From positions 1-64,000 of the forward strand of contig NZ_SWJE01000023.1 in assembly GCF_005144415.1 (NCBI RefSeq): a DNA stretch of 64,000 nucleotides, given 5' to 3'. Below, one piece after another: positions 37,517-47,362 of the stretch (the stretch's first letter is position 1; each line of letters begins with the position of its first letter). The notes beneath the pieces were generated by a model. It searched no databases. It was given only the letters and a program-made list of their open reading frames with translations, and was not told the origin of the DNA. Origin of the DNA: Trinickia terrae. Its GTDB lineage: Bacteria > Pseudomonadota > Gammaproteobacteria > Burkholderiales > Burkholderiaceae. The position numbers were made by a program, and so were the translations under genes.

Positions 37517-38145
37517 CCGGCAAGAAACACGTAAATGTTTTCAGCGGCGGCAGCCGAGGAAAGCAAATGCGTACGTCCTTTCTCATCTGTTTCGCCATAT
37601 TCGAACACGCCGGATTCCCGGCGCAGCGCGTAAGCTGCGTCCGTAAGTGCGTGCCCATGTGCATCTCGTAGCACAAACCTGTCGTCATAGTCCACGGCCA
37701 TTTCCACAGCTCGGGCGACCCCAGGCCCGCCAGCCGTGCCACCTAAGCAATTCGTATCGCCGGTGATCTTCCATTTGCGACCGTGGACGGGAATGATGCG
37801 CGGATGACGCTCGCACTTACACAGAACCAAATCGCCGCCCAACGCTTGTTGCCGGTCACGCTGTTGGTCGTATAGCCGCTTTTTTCCAGGGGAACCCGGA
37901 GCAGCGACGATGACTCCAGCGCCCTCGCACTTGTCACACCACGCACGCTGGCCGAGAAACACGAACTTGCGATGCCGTCCGTCTTCGCCCTGCACAGTCC
38001 CGCATGAGCCGCCATCTATAACTCGGCCGCCGCTATCGAGCGGATCATCCTCAACCGCTGCATAAAAAATGTCCAAAGATGCGTCTCCTTGCACGAGACC
38101 GGCTGACTTGCCTTGGATAACCTTAACGAAGCAGTCAATCCGCAT
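37513..38145 (-). CDS. PAAR-domain type VI secretion spike protein
   Basis: 210 residues from ATG 38145. PAAR-like features: DSGGRVIDGGSC, WCDKCEGAGVIVAAPGSP, GGDLVLCKCERHPRIIP, with paired Cys and the closing C-x-C for metal binding. A C-terminal extension (about 150-210: YDDRFVLRDAHGHALTD, YGETDEKGRTHLL) is a transthyretin-like tail common in Burkholderia PAAR and VgrG proteins, likely docking the downstream effector. It sits at the tip of the type VI needle. No other structural T6SS gene is in the window. Confidence 0.85.
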   Translation of the reverse strand: MRIDCFVKVIQGKSAGLVQGDASLDIFYAAVEDDPLDSGGRVIDGGSCGTVQGEDGRHRKFVFLGQRAWCDKCEGAGVIVAAPGSPGKKRLYDQQRDRQQALGGDLVLCKCERHPRIIPVHGRKWKITGDTNCLGGTAGGPGVARAVEMAVDYDDRFVLRDAHGHALTDAAYALRRESGVFEYGETDEKGRTHLLSSAAAAENIYVFLAG

Positions 38146-38229
38146 CAAGTGATGTAACGAGTGAGAACCCTTTCGGGAGTATCGGAGGTTGCGTGAACAT
38201 TAGAAGCCTCACGTCCTTCGAGAACATCA

Positions 38230-38448
38230 CTATATTTGCATCGCGAACCAACCGTTAATAGGAATACGATGTAATTTCGTGATTCCTTGAACAACATCAA
38301 AAAACAAGCCTATATCCGCCCCCTTGGAGTCAATGGGGTAACGCATATAGCTTCGTTCACCGCATACCAGAACATGCAGGCTGTGCTCGATACTCCACGC
38401 ATAGGACGTGCAAATGCGTGGTAGGTATTTTTCAGCGGGCGCAAACAT
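38230..38448 (-). pseudogene. small orphan fragment upstream of the PAAR gene
   Basis: Frame of 72 residues (KYLPRICTSYAWSIEHSLHV, GLFFDVVQGITKLHRIP) with no ribosome-binding site; the ATG follows a run of six C. In a neighbouring frame the sequence before the C-run reads RWANEVGELLGLPP, which would join smoothly if one base were shifted, so this may be the tail of a frameshifted gene cut off at the DUF748 boundary. No family recognised. It explains most of the 380 bp between the PAAR and DUF748 genes. Confidence 0.35.
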
Positions 38449-38528
38449 GGGGGGAGCCCGAGGAGTTCGCCGACCTCGTTAGCCCAGCGGCTGCCGCTGG
38501 GGAACGCGGCGCCGCTCAAAAAGCCTCG

Positions 38529-41500
38529 TCATTTCAACCCGAAATCGACGCGCGTGGCCGCGCCCTTGTCCTTGATGCCCTGCGCATCGAGCTTCGGCGC
38601 GACGATGAACACGCGGCTCGCATCGACCTTGTCCTCGAAGTACTGCTGCACCGCCTGCGCACGCTGCTGCGCGAGCTGGCGCAGGCTCCCGTCGTCGATC
38701 GGCGCGTGCTCGGCGAGCGCCGTCTTCATGTCGTCCTCAGGAATGCTCTTCGTCAAGCCGATGAAGTTGCGCGGCTTCTTGAAGTCGGCGTCCTTGTAGG
38801 CCTTCGTCAGATAGTCGCCGTACTCCTTCGGATCGACCGTCACCGTCGACGGATCGACGCTCTCGCCATGCCCCACCACGTCCTTCACCTTCTCCTGCCG
38901 CACTAGGCGATCGACGTAGACGACGCGCAGCGCGGGCGTGTCCACGGCCGGATCGACGCGCCCCGTGACGTCGATCTTCACGGCTGGCTTGTCGTCGAGC
39001 GCCTTGACGATGGTGTCGAGCTTCTTCTGCGACGCGTCGGTGAGCTTCGCCGAGCCCGGATCGAACTCGACATAGCCGAGATCCTCGCTGCCGCCGCCGA
39101 ACGCGTTGGCGAGCAGCGAGAACGGCGCCGTCACGGCCTTCTCGATCAGGTTGACGAACGCATGCCAGATCACGCCGCCGATGCTGAACTCGGGGTTCGC
39201 GAGCGACCCGGACACCGGAATGTTCACGTCGATCTCGCCGCGCGAGTTCTTCAGGAGCGAGATCGCGAGCCGCACCGGCAGCTTGGTCGCCGTGTCGTTC
39301 TGGATGTGATCGCCGAACGTGAGCTGGTCGATGAAGATGTGGTTGTTCGCGGTCAGCTGATCGTTGTCGAGCTTGTAGTGCAGGTCGACGTTGAGCTTGC
39401 CCTTCGTGATCGGGTAGCCCGCGTACTTCGCCGAGTACGGCGTGAGGTTGGTCAGCTCGATGCCGTGCGCGGTCGAGGTCAGGTCGAGCTGCGGCTTCTT
39501 CGCGAGCGGGTTCACCGTGCCGCGGATCGAGATCGGCCCGTTCGCCTCGAGTTTCGCGGCGACGTCGACGGGCGCGGGCGTCGTCGATTGCGTGCCGAAC
39601 GCGCCGATCGTGCCCGTGATGCCGACGAGGTTCGCCGTGTAGTTCGGCTTGATGAAGTCGTCGGTGTAGTTCACGCGGCCTTGCTGCAGCACCAGCTGGC
39701 CGAAGCGCAGGTTCACCGGCGGGCCGGACGGCGCAGTGGCCGCCGCCGCGGCGGACGATGCGCTCGCGGGTGCGGCGGCCTGGGCCACCGCGGCGGATGC
39801 GGCCGAAGCCGCGGATGCCTGCGCGACGGCTGCCGCCTTCGGCTGCGATTCCGCGCCCGGCGTGAGCGGCACCGGCTCGCCCTTGCCCTGCGCCGCCGAC
39901 TTCTGCTGCGCGAGCACGTCGTTCAGGTTCAGCTTGCCTTGCGCATCGAGCAGCACGCGTCCGAAGAAATTGGCGAATGTCACGCGGCCCACGTCGACAT
40001 CGGTGCCGTGCTCGTCGTAGCGCGCCTTCAGGTCGGCGAGCGAGAGCGTGCGCCAGCCCGCGAGCGGCGTCGAGTTCACGCGGTCGAGCATGCGCACGTC
40101 GACGAGCGCCGCGTCGCCGCGATACGACGCGCTCATCGCCTTGTCGGTCTGCGCGAACGCGAGGTCGCCCTTCAGGTTCAGAAGCGCACTCGCGATGGTC
40201 GCGTTCAGCTTGCCGCCGAAGTACGGCTCGAACGCGGCGGCATCGAGCCGGTTGCCGTTCACGTTCAGCGCGAGCTTGAGCGGGCTCGCGGTCACGTCGC
40301 CCGTGACGTCGAGCGAGCCCTTGCGATTGAGCGTCGCCTGCAGCGTGACGGGCAGCGGCTTGCTCAAGTCGTCGCTGATGTTCTTCACCGAGAGCTGGAT
40401 CGGCGTGAAGCTCAGCTTCGCGGGCTGGGGCGTGCTGTTGTCGACGAAATCGGCCGAGCCGTCCTTGAGGCTCAACGAGCCGATCGTGTAGTGCCAGGCC
40501 GGTCCTTGCTGCTGTGCCTGCTGCGCGTTGTGCTCGACCTTGCGCTTGGGCGCGGCCTCGCGTGGCGCGGCGAGCGACTGCAGGTCGATGCGGCCGTCCT
40601 TCATCCGTTGCGCGCTGATGGCAAGCCCCGTCGCTTCGATGCTTGCGATCTCGGCGGCGCGCGCGTTCAGGTCGATCTGCTTGATCGCGACGCGCCCGTC
40701 GGCCAGCGCGAGCGCCGGCGTCTTCGAATCGGGGCCGGCGATCTTCAGCGACTTCAGGTTCACCTCGCTCTCGCCGACCTGCACGGCGGCCGGCGACTTC
40801 GACCAATCGGCGCGGACGTTGACCGTCGTGCTAAGCGCGCCGTCGGTCACGCGCGCCGAAGTCACACCGTCGAGGTACGGCTGCGCGACCGGCAGCGGGA
40901 TCGAGGCGAGCGTCACCTTCGCGTCGGCCGTCTTCGCGGCGAGCCCGAACGAGCCCGCCAGGCCGATCGAGCCGCCTTGCGCGAGGTCGGTGCTCAACGT
41001 GTAGCGGGCGGGCGTCAACGCGCGCGTCGAGAAATCGTCGAGCGACACGGTCAGGTGCGTAAGCCCGATGGAGACAGGCTGCGCGGGCACGCGGTCGTCG
41101 GCGTGGATCGTGCCGTCGGCGAGCGCGAAGCGCTTGATCGAGAGGTCGAGCGGCGCGGCCTCTTTGGCCTGGGCCGTCGACTCAGACGCAGCCGCAGGGG
41201 CCGATGCCGCAGCCGCGCCGCTCGCCGCCTCTTGCGTCGATTGCGCCGGCTGAGCCGCAGGCGTCAACGCGCGCACGATGCTCAGCGTGCCGTCCTTCTC
41301 TCGCGCGAGATTCACGACCGGCTGGTCGAGCTCGATGTCGTCGAAGTGGAACACGCTCTTGAGCGGCTGAAGTTCCGCCGCCGCGACGTGCACGCCGCGC
41401 GCCGCGAAGAACGGGGCCTTCGCCGGGTCGACCACCTGCAGGTCCGTGAGATCGGTCGTGCCGGTCACCGAGAGCGCCGGCGTCTCGCCTTCCATCACGA

Positions 41501-42320
41501 AGTGCAGCTTGAGATCGCTCGCGAGCTTGCCCGAGGTCACCGTCACGGGCAGCTTGGCCGGCACGTACGAAAGCATGCGCGGCACGTCGATGCCCTCGAA
41601 CTTGAGCGCGACTTCCGACTCGCGCGACGCCGCGAACGGCTTGGTCTTGCCGTCGATGGCGAGCGGACTGCCGTCGATGCGCGCTCGCAGGCGCGGGTCG
41701 ACGAAGATGTCGGTCTTCGACGGCAGCGTCGCGATGAACGGCACGCCGAGCGCGAACTCGTCGACGACGTGCTTCATTCCGAGCAGCCGGTCGTCGAAAT
41801 AGAAGCTGCCGTTCTCGATCTGGATGTTCGAGATCGAGAACGGCGTCGGCTTGCCTTGCGGCTTCGAAGGCGCCGAGAACTTCTCGATCAGGTCCGCGAA
41901 ATTGAAGCGCTGCGCGTCGTAGCGAATGATGTAGATGCGCGGCGAGTCGATCTTGATCTCGTCGACGATCGGCGCGAGCCGGAACAGCGACGCCCACGAC
42001 GTGCGCACGACGAGCCGTTCGATATCGACGAAATCGCCCTGGCCGCCGCGCTCGCCGACATGGATGCGGTCCGCTTCGAAATCGAGCGTGTACGGGTTGA
42101 GCGCGACGCGGCCGATGCTCGCGGGCCGGTCGAGCTGCCGGCTCAATTGCTGCTCGGCGATGTGGCGGATCAGCGGCGGCGCCGCGAAGAAGCCGAGCAA
42201 CCCGAACAGGGCGATGAAAATGACGAGCCCGGTCGCAATGCGCCTGGCGCGATGCGATTGCGCCGCCTGGCGCAAGGTCTGCAACGAGGAAATCAAAGCC
42301 GCTTTGTCTGGACTTGCCAT
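38529..42320 (-). CDS. giant DUF748 (AsmA-like) envelope protein
   Basis: 1263 residues. One N-terminal membrane helix (RIATGLVIFIALFGLLGFFA) then AsmA/DUF748-type blocks (LNPYTLDFEADRIHVGERGG, IENGSFYFDDRLLG, VNYTDDFIKPNYTANLVGIT, LTPYSAKYAGYPITKGKL). Ala/Ser-rich linkers occur at about 355-385 and 820-865. Near the C-terminus an OmpA-like stretch appears (YVEFDPGSAKLTDASQKKLD). Such proteins span the periplasm and are linked to outer-membrane lipid or protein traffic. Length is near the family's upper range. A long open frame on the opposite strand is an artefact of codon bias. Confidence 0.9.
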   Translation of the reverse strand: MASPDKAALISSLQTLRQAAQSHRARRIATGLVIFIALFGLLGFFAAPPLIRHIAEQQLSRQLDRPASIGRVALNPYTLDFEADRIHVGERGGQGDFVDIERLVVRTSWASLFRLAPIVDEIKIDSPRIYIIRYDAQRFNFADLIEKFSAPSKPQGKPTPFSISNIQIENGSFYFDDRLLGMKHVVDEFALGVPFIATLPSKTDIFVDPRLRARIDGSPLAIDGKTKPFAASRESEVALKFEGIDVPRMLSYVPAKLPVTVTSGKLASDLKLHFVMEGETPALSVTGTTDLTDLQVVDPAKAPFFAARGVHVAAAELQPLKSVFHFDDIELDQPVVNLAREKDGTLSIVRALTPAAQPAQSTQEAASGAAAASAPAAASESTAQAKEAAPLDLSIKRFALADGTIHADDRVPAQPVSIGLTHLTVSLDDFSTRALTPARYTLSTDLAQGGSIGLAGSFGLAAKTADAKVTLASIPLPVAQPYLDGVTSARVTDGALSTTVNVRADWSKSPAAVQVGESEVNLKSLKIAGPDSKTPALALADGRVAIKQIDLNARAAEIASIEATGLAISAQRMKDGRIDLQSLAAPREAAPKRKVEHNAQQAQQQGPAWHYTIGSLSLKDGSADFVDNSTPQPAKLSFTPIQLSVKNISDDLSKPLPVTLQATLNRKGSLDVTGDVTASPLKLALNVNGNRLDAAAFEPYFGGKLNATIASALLNLKGDLAFAQTDKAMSASYRGDAALVDVRMLDRVNSTPLAGWRTLSLADLKARYDEHGTDVDVGRVTFANFFGRVLLDAQGKLNLNDVLAQQKSAAQGKGEPVPLTPGAESQPKAAAVAQASAASAASAAVAQAAAPASASSAAAAATAPSGPPVNLRFGQLVLQQGRVNYTDDFIKPNYTANLVGITGTIGAFGTQSTTPAPVDVAAKLEANGPISIRGTVNPLAKKPQLDLTSTAHGIELTNLTPYSAKYAGYPITKGKLNVDLHYKLDNDQLTANNHIFIDQLTFGDHIQNDTATKLPVRLAISLLKNSRGEIDVNIPVSGSLANPEFSIGGVIWHAFVNLIEKAVTAPFSLLANAFGGGSEDLGYVEFDPGSAKLTDASQKKLDTIVKALDDKPAVKIDVTGRVDPAVDTPALRVVYVDRLVRQEKVKDVVGHGESVDPSTVTVDPKEYGDYLTKAYKDADFKKPRNFIGLTKSIPEDDMKTALAEHAPIDDGSLRQLAQQRAQAVQQYFEDKVDASRVFIVAPKLDAQGIKDKGAATRVDFGLK

Positions 42321-42450
42321 GCTTTATTGCCGATGTTGCGGCACGAATGCGCCGCGCAAGAAAACAGAGTCCGCCGCACCGAAGTATAGGCGGCGGACTT
42401 CGCGCACGACAGAAGCCGCGCCGGGTGAAACGCTTGTCTCCGGCGCCCTG

Positions 42451-43878
42451 TCACTGGCGCTCGACCGTGGCCGGCTGCCAGCTGCCGTCGGTGGCCTCGG
42501 GCTTCGGCTCGTAGAGGCGCATCACGAGCTTGAAGTCGCCGTCCGGGGCCGGCAGCCAGTTCTCCGCGCGCGCCTTGCCCGGCGAGTTCGCCGAGACGTA
42601 GATGTCGATCGAGCCGTCGCGGTTGCGGCGCAGGCGGTCGCGCGAGCCGATCGAGCGGCGCGCTTCGCCGGTGTCGGGCAGCGCGCCGTCCGGCGTGTAC
42701 GCCGTAATCGCCCAGAACGCGCGCACCGGCGGCAGCGCCTTGGCGGCGAAGTGGATCACGTAGCGGTTCGCGCCGTTCAACTGCTGGCCGCCGCTGTCGA
42801 CCGTCACCGTCGGCCGCACTTCGTCGTCCTTGGTGCCGCTTCCCGGCTGCGCGTAGGCCGCGTAGGCGCGCAGCGCGTAATCGTTGCCGTAGCGGCCGAC
42901 GTCGTCGCCGAGCCAGCTCCAGCCGTTCGCCGTGAGCGCATTCGCGGGCGCCGTCGCGATGCGCGCGCGGCCGTCGGCAAGACCGGCAGCGATCGCGTCA
43001 GCCGCGCCGCCGGGCAGCTTCACCGGCTGGCCCGGCTTCACGCCGAGGTCCGCGAGCATCTTCAGCGCATGCGGATCGGCCGGCGACTGCGGGTTGTCCT
43101 TCAGCGCGTCGGCGAGCTCGTTGAAGAACCCGTTGGCGTCGAGCGCCGCGACTCTGGCGGCCGGCGCGGCTGCGGGCGCGGTGTCGGCGGGGCCGCCGCG
43201 CGTCGCCATCGACGAGCCGCGCTCGTCGCCCGTATAGACCGACAGCGGCACGGCGCGGATCGCGCGCTGCAGCTTCTTGACCGCGGTCAGGTCGCGCGGG
43301 CCGTTCGATTGGATGCGCACCGACAGCCACACGTTCACCGAGCTCGCGTCGACGCGCTGCACGTTCTTCGGCAGCGTGCCGTCCCAGCCCGGGGCGACGA
43401 ACGCAATCGTTTGCGCCTTGGCCGAGCCGGCGCGCGGATTGGCGCCGCCGGCCGACGACCAGATCACGTTGCTCCACATGTCGAGCGCGCGGGCGCCGAG
43501 GTAGCGGCCGCGCGCGTCGGGCAGCGTCACGACGACTGGTTCGGCGGACAGGTCGAGCCAGCCGTTCGAAGCAAGCGTATCGACATCGGGCGTCGACGGA
43601 TTGGCCGCGCCGGCGGCCGGTTGCGCCTGCGCGTGGCGCAAGGTGTTGGCGGGCGCCTGCCCGGGCTGCGCGTCGCCGTTGCCGACGGCCGCGTTGTGCG
43701 CCATCGCCATCAGCACGAGCGGATAGCCGTACACGTAGGAATCGGCGACTTCGTCCTTGATCCAGCCGTGGTTCTCGGCTTGGGTGGACGCGGGTTGAGT
43801 GCTGGCGGCGCAACCCGCGAGGACGGCCAGGCCCGCGAGCGATGCGCAGGCCGTCGAAAACAGAGATTTTCTTATCAT
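42451..43878 (-). CDS. DUF1254/DUF1214 lipoprotein
   Basis: 475 residues with a lipoprotein signal (lipobox LAGC near residue 23). DUF1254 region about 40-170 (YVYGYPLVLMAMAHNAAV, PDVDTLASNGWLDLSAEPVV) and DUF1214 region near the C-terminus (RAFWAITAYTPDGALPDTGE, DGSIDIYVSANSPG). Family members are exported proteins of unknown biochemical function. The last residues (VERQ) are followed by 130 bp to the convergently placed DUF748 start region. Confidence 0.88.
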   Translation of the reverse strand: MIRKSLFSTACASLAGLAVLAGCAASTQPASTQAENHGWIKDEVADSYVYGYPLVLMAMAHNAAVGNGDAQPGQAPANTLRHAQAQPAAGAANPSTPDVDTLASNGWLDLSAEPVVVTLPDARGRYLGARALDMWSNVIWSSAGGANPRAGSAKAQTIAFVAPGWDGTLPKNVQRVDASSVNVWLSVRIQSNGPRDLTAVKKLQRAIRAVPLSVYTGDERGSSMATRGGPADTAPAAAPAARVAALDANGFFNELADALKDNPQSPADPHALKMLADLGVKPGQPVKLPGGAADAIAAGLADGRARIATAPANALTANGWSWLGDDVGRYGNDYALRAYAAYAQPGSGTKDDEVRPTVTVDSGGQQLNGANRYVIHFAAKALPPVRAFWAITAYTPDGALPDTGEARRSIGSRDRLRRNRDGSIDIYVSANSPGKARAENWLPAPDGDFKLVMRLYEPKPEATDGSWQPATVERQ

Positions 43879-44169
43879 TGGGTCAGCAAGTGAGGCAACC
43901 AGTGCCGGGCGGCGGCCGTGAGCGGCCAGTGATGCAGCGCTGTTCGCGGACCCCGGTCTGGTCCGTGCGCGCAGTCCTTCTCATTCTCAATATCGAAAAC
44001 GGGTTTTATCGTATCCTCGCCGGCTAAGCAAGAACAAGCCGGATATCGCGCAAATTCGGCAGCGAAATACGGTTTCTTGCAATATTTCACGTTCGAGGCG
44101 GCGTCAGGCGCTGACAGAATAGTCGGGAGCGGTTGCCGCACCCTCCCTCACCCGCCTCGAGCCGCCCAA

Positions 44170-44220
44170 GCTTTGCATGGGACCAGAGTAAGCCGCTAAA
44201 GCGCCAACTCTGACCGACAG
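44170..44220. repeat. palindromic repeat copy C
   Basis: GCTTTGCATGGGACCAGAGTAAG leader split over the stem, loop CTAAA, then GCGCCAACTCT and ACCGACAG: the least regular copy, with unpaired bases in both arms. It ends 11 bp before the start codon of the PaiB-like gene, so it lies in that gene's 5' untranslated region. The remainder of 43879-44231 contains the DUF1254 promoter region and no gene. Confidence 0.8.
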
Positions 44221-44231
44221 GAGACCCATTC

Positions 44232-44879
44232 ATGTACATGCCGCCGCAATACGAAGAAGCCCGTCCCGAACTCCTGCACCAGCTGATCGCCGATCATCCG
44301 CTCGGTGCGCTCGTCACCGTCGGGCCCGACGGCCTCGACGCCAACCACGTGCCGTTCGAATTCGTTCCGTCGGGCGATGGACCGCTCGGCACGCTGCGCG
44401 CCCACGTGGCCCGCGCCAACCCGCTCTGGCGCGAAGCCACAGAGCGGCCCGACGCGCTCGTCATCTTCCAGGGCCCGACCGCCTATATCTCGCCGAACTG
44501 GTATCCGAGCAAGCACGAGGAGCACCGCAAGGTGCCGACCTACAACTACCTCGTGGTCCATGCGCATGGACGGATTGTCGTCCACGACGATGAAGCTTTC
44601 GTGCGCGGCCTCGTCGCGCGGCTCACGCGCAAGATGGAAGCTGGCGAGCCCGCGCCGTGGAAGATGGGTGATGCGCCCGCCGATTACATCTCGCAGATGC
44701 TCTCGATGATCGTCGGGATCGAGATCCAGGTGACGAAGCTCGTCGGCAAATGGAAGCTCGGGCAGGAGAAGGAGGCGCGCGACCGCCGCGGCGCCATCGC
44801 GGCGCTGCGCGAGCGCGGCGGGGATGCGCGGGCGCAGGTGGCCGAGGCGATGTTCAAGGCGAAGCCGGAGCTGGAGTGA
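44232..44879 (+). CDS. PaiB-type FMN-binding protein
   Basis: 215 residues. Starts MYMPPQYEEARPELLHQLIA and contains PLGALVTVGPDGLDANHVPF, YISPNWYPSKHEEHRKVPTY (read in pieces) and GIEIQVTKLVGKWKLGQ, the blocks of the PaiB/FMN-binding negative regulator family (split-barrel flavin fold). In Bacillus PaiB affects sporulation and protease genes; in proteobacteria the role is unclear and a flavin-dependent enzyme is equally possible. GAGACC upstream of the ATG serves as a weak ribosome-binding site. Cytoplasmic. Confidence 0.88.
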   Translation: MYMPPQYEEARPELLHQLIADHPLGALVTVGPDGLDANHVPFEFVPSGDGPLGTLRAHVARANPLWREATERPDALVIFQGPTAYISPNWYPSKHEEHRKVPTYNYLVVHAHGRIVVHDDEAFVRGLVARLTRKMEAGEPAPWKMGDAPADYISQMLSMIVGIEIQVTKLVGKWKLGQEKEARDRRGAIAALRERGGDARAQVAEAMFKAKPELE

Positions 44880-44926
44880 CGGCACAGCACGCCGGAGTAA
44901 GGCAGCGTCCGCGCGTCGAAACGGCC

Positions 44927-44957
44927 TTGACCTTCCTATCATGGGAAGCTCGATACT
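44927..44957 (+). promoter_or_regulatory. CueR-type copper-responsive promoter of copA
   Basis: -35 TTGACC (44927-44932) and -10 GATACT (44952-44957) are separated by 19 bp, the long spacer used by MerR-family regulators. The spacer carries the dyad ACCTTCC (44930-44936) / GGAAGCT (44944-44950), the CueR box layout. The start codon of copA is 43 bp beyond the -10. No cueR gene is in the window, so the regulator must be encoded elsewhere. Confidence 0.88.
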
Positions 44958-44999
44958 GAATTCGTCAGCGGCAATGGCCGCCTTCGAGCCTTCTCCATC

Positions 45000-47282
45000 A
45001 TGACCGATCTATCAGAACCCGCCGTCCGCTCGCTCGTCACGACCGAGCTCGAAATCGACGGCATGACCTGCGCGGCTTGCTCGGCGCGCGTCGAAAAAGC
45101 CCTGGCGCGCGTGCCGGGCGTCGCGCGCGCCAGCGTCAATCTGGCGACCGAGCGGGCGACGGTCACCGCCGGCGAGCCGCTCGACGTGGAACGGCTCGTC
45201 GCAGCCGTGACCCAGGCCGGCTATGACGCCCGCCCGGTCGTCGTCCCCGATGCGGCGACGCCGGTCGACGAGTCCGCGTCTCCCGCCGGCGACCGCCACG
45301 CCGACAAGCTCCGCCAGGCCCGCCGCGAGCGCAACGCCGTCATCGCCGCCGCGCTCCTGACCGTGCCGCTCATGCTGCCGATGCTCACCGAATGGTCGAG
45401 CGCACCGCTCGCGCTGCCGGTCTGGCTCCAGCTCACGCTCGCGAGCGCCGTGCAGTTCGGCTTCGGCGCGCGCTTCTACACGGCCGCGTGGCGCGCGCTG
45501 CGCGCGAAGAGCGGCAACATGGACCTGCTCGTCGCGCTCGGCACGTCGGCCGCCTATGGGTTGAGCGTCTGGCAGACGGCGGCGCATCCCGGCGAGATGG
45601 CGCATCTCTACTTCGAGGCGTCGGCCGCCGTCATCGTGCTCGTGCGCTTCGGCAAATGGCTCGAAGCGCGCGCGAAGCGCCAGACCACCGACGCCATCCG
45701 CGCCCTCAACGCGCTGCGCCCCGACCGCGCCCGCATCCGCAGCGGCGACGGCGGCGAGCGCGACGTGCCGCTCGCGCAGGTGCGCGTCGGGACCATCGTG
45801 GTCGTGCGGCCGGGCGAGCGTGTGCCCGTCGACGGCGTCGTGCTCGAAGGCCGCACGCATATCGACGAATCGCTGATCACCGGCGAAAGCCTGCCGGTCG
45901 CCAAGGAAACCGGCGAGCGCGTCACCGCCGGCTCGATCAACGGCGACGGCCTGATCGCCGTCACGACGAGCGCGACCGGCGCCGAGACCACGCTCGCGCG
46001 CATCATCCGGCTCGTCGAGACCGCGCAGGCGGAGAAAGCGCCGATCCAACGGCTCGTCGACCGCGTCAGCGCCGTGTTCGTGCCCGCGATCCTCGCGATC
46101 GCGCTCGTCACGCTGGCCGGCTGGCTGCTCGCGGGAGCCTCGGGCGAGACCGCGATTCTCAACGCGGTGTCGGTGCTCGTGATCGCCTGTCCGTGCGCGC
46201 TCGGCCTTGCGACGCCCGCTGCGATCATGGCCGGCACCGGCGTTGCGGCGCGCCACGGCGTGCTGATCAAGGATGCGCTGGCGCTCGAGCTGGCGCAGCG
46301 CGTATCGGTCGTCGCGTTCGACAAGACGGGCACGCTCACGGCCGGCAAGCCGTCGGTCGTCGCGTTCGAGCCGCTCGGCATCGAGCGCGGCGCGGCGCTC
46401 GCGCTCGCCGCCGCCGTGCAGCGCGGCAGCGACCATCCGCTCGCGCGGGCGCTCGTGGCCGCGGCGGAGTCCGAAGCCGCAGCGGCGGCAGCGCACGGCG
46501 CGCGCCCCACGGTTGCGCATGCGCAAGCCGTGCCGGGCCGCGGCGTCCAGGCGGAAGTGGACGGACAACGGCTCGCGATCGGCAGCGGGCGCTGGCTCGC
46601 GGAGCAGCACATCGCGCTGCCGCCCGAGGCCGCCGCACAAGCGCAAGCACTCGAAGCCGCCGGCAACACCATTTCCTGGCTGATGCGCTTCGCCACGCCG
46701 GACGCCCCGGCCGCGGTGCTCGCGCTGATCGCTTTCGGCGACGCCGTCAAGCCCGGCGCGCGCGCCGCCGTCGAGCGGCTGGCTGCGCGCGGCGTGACGA
46801 GCGTGCTCGTGACCGGGGACAACGAAGGCAGCGCGGCGAGCGTCGCGGCGGCGCTCGGCATCCGCGAATTCCACGCGCAGGTGCTGCCCGCCGACAAGGC
46901 GCAGGTCGTGCGCACGCTGAAGGAACGCACGGGCGGCATCGTCGCGATGGCCGGCGACGGCATCAACGACGCCCCCGCGCTCGCCGCCGCCGACATCGGC
47001 ATGGCGATGTCGACCGGCACCGACGTCGCCATGCACACCGCCGGCATCACGCTGATGCGCGGCGACCCCGCGCTCATTGCCGACGCGATCGACATTTCGC
47101 GGCGCACCTATCGCAAGATCCGGCAGAACCTGTTCTGGGCGTTCGTCTACAACCTCGTGGGGATTCCGCTCGCCGCTTTCGGCCTGCTCAATCCGATGCT
47201 GGCGGGCGCGGCGATGGCGTTTTCGAGCGTCAGCGTCGTGACCAATGCGCTATTGCTGAAGACGTGGCATAGCGGCAAATAA
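45000..47282 (+). CDS. copA: copper-exporting P1B-type ATPase
   Basis: 760 residues. One N-terminal heavy-metal domain with Cys24/Cys27 (GMTCAACS). Transmembrane metal site Cys397-Pro-Cys399 ([11 protein letters not shown]), phosphatase loop TGES, phospho-acceptor Asp441 (DKTGTLT), nucleotide site HP ([10 protein letters not shown]) and hinge [11 protein letters not shown]. The CPC motif plus CueR-type promoter identify Cu(I) export to the periplasm. Length fits the single-HMA class. The final helices ([20 protein letters not shown]) carry the N and the M-x-x-S-S-type residues of the Cu site. Confidence 0.96.
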   Translation: MTDLSEPAVRSLVTTELEIDGMTCAACSARVEKALARVPGVARASVNLATERATVTAGEPLDVERLVAAVTQAGYDARPVVVPDAATPVDESASPAGDRHADKLRQARRERNAVIAAALLTVPLMLPMLTEWSSAPLALPVWLQLTLASAVQFGFGARFYTAAWRALRAKSGNMDLLVALGTSAAYGLSVWQTAAHPGEMAHLYFEASAAVIVLVRFGKWLEARAKRQTTDAIRALNALRPDRARIRSGDGGERDVPLAQVRVGTIVVVRPGERVPVDGVVLEGRTHIDESLITGESLPVAKETGERVTAGSINGDGLIAVTTSATGAETTLARIIRLVETAQAEKAPIQRLVDRVSAVFVPAILAIALVTLAGWLLAGASGETAILNAVSVLVIACPCALGLATPAAIMAGTGVAARHGVLIKDALALELAQRVSVVAFDKTGTLTAGKPSVVAFEPLGIERGAALALAAAVQRGSDHPLARALVAAAESEAAAAAAHGARPTVAHAQAVPGRGVQAEVDGQRLAIGSGRWLAEQHIALPPEAAAQAQALEAAGNTISWLMRFATPDAPAAVLALIAFGDAVKPGARAAVERLAARGVTSVLVTGDNEGSAASVAAALGIREFHAQVLPADKAQVVRTLKERTGGIVAMAGDGINDAPALAAADIGMAMSTGTDVAMHTAGITLMRGDPALIADAIDISRRTYRKIRQNLFWAFVYNLVGIPLAAFGLLNPMLAGAAMAFSSVSVVTNALLLKTWHSGK

Positions 47283-47290
47283 GGGGAAAT

Positions 47291-47324
47291 GAAAAGAAAA
47301 AGGCCCGCGGGCAAGGCCCGGGGC
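47291..47324 (-). terminator. rho-independent terminator for the minus-strand gene at 47363
   Basis: On the minus strand a GC-rich hairpin with one bulge (47324 down to 47303, GCCCCGGGC / GCCCGCGGGC arms) is followed by CTTTTTCTTTTC. It lies between copA and the convergent small gene. Confidence 0.75.
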
Positions 47325-47362
47325 TCGCACACCGTGACGCCGATGGGCGTCGACCCGGCGTG

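Noticed and set aside
39162-42389. 1075-residue plus-strand frame opposite the DUF748 gene
   Set aside because: Composition is that of a codon-bias shadow, and the DUF748 protein is clearly the real product.
45012-47036. Long frames opposite copA
   Set aside because: Antisense to a P-type ATPase with every motif intact; no start signals.
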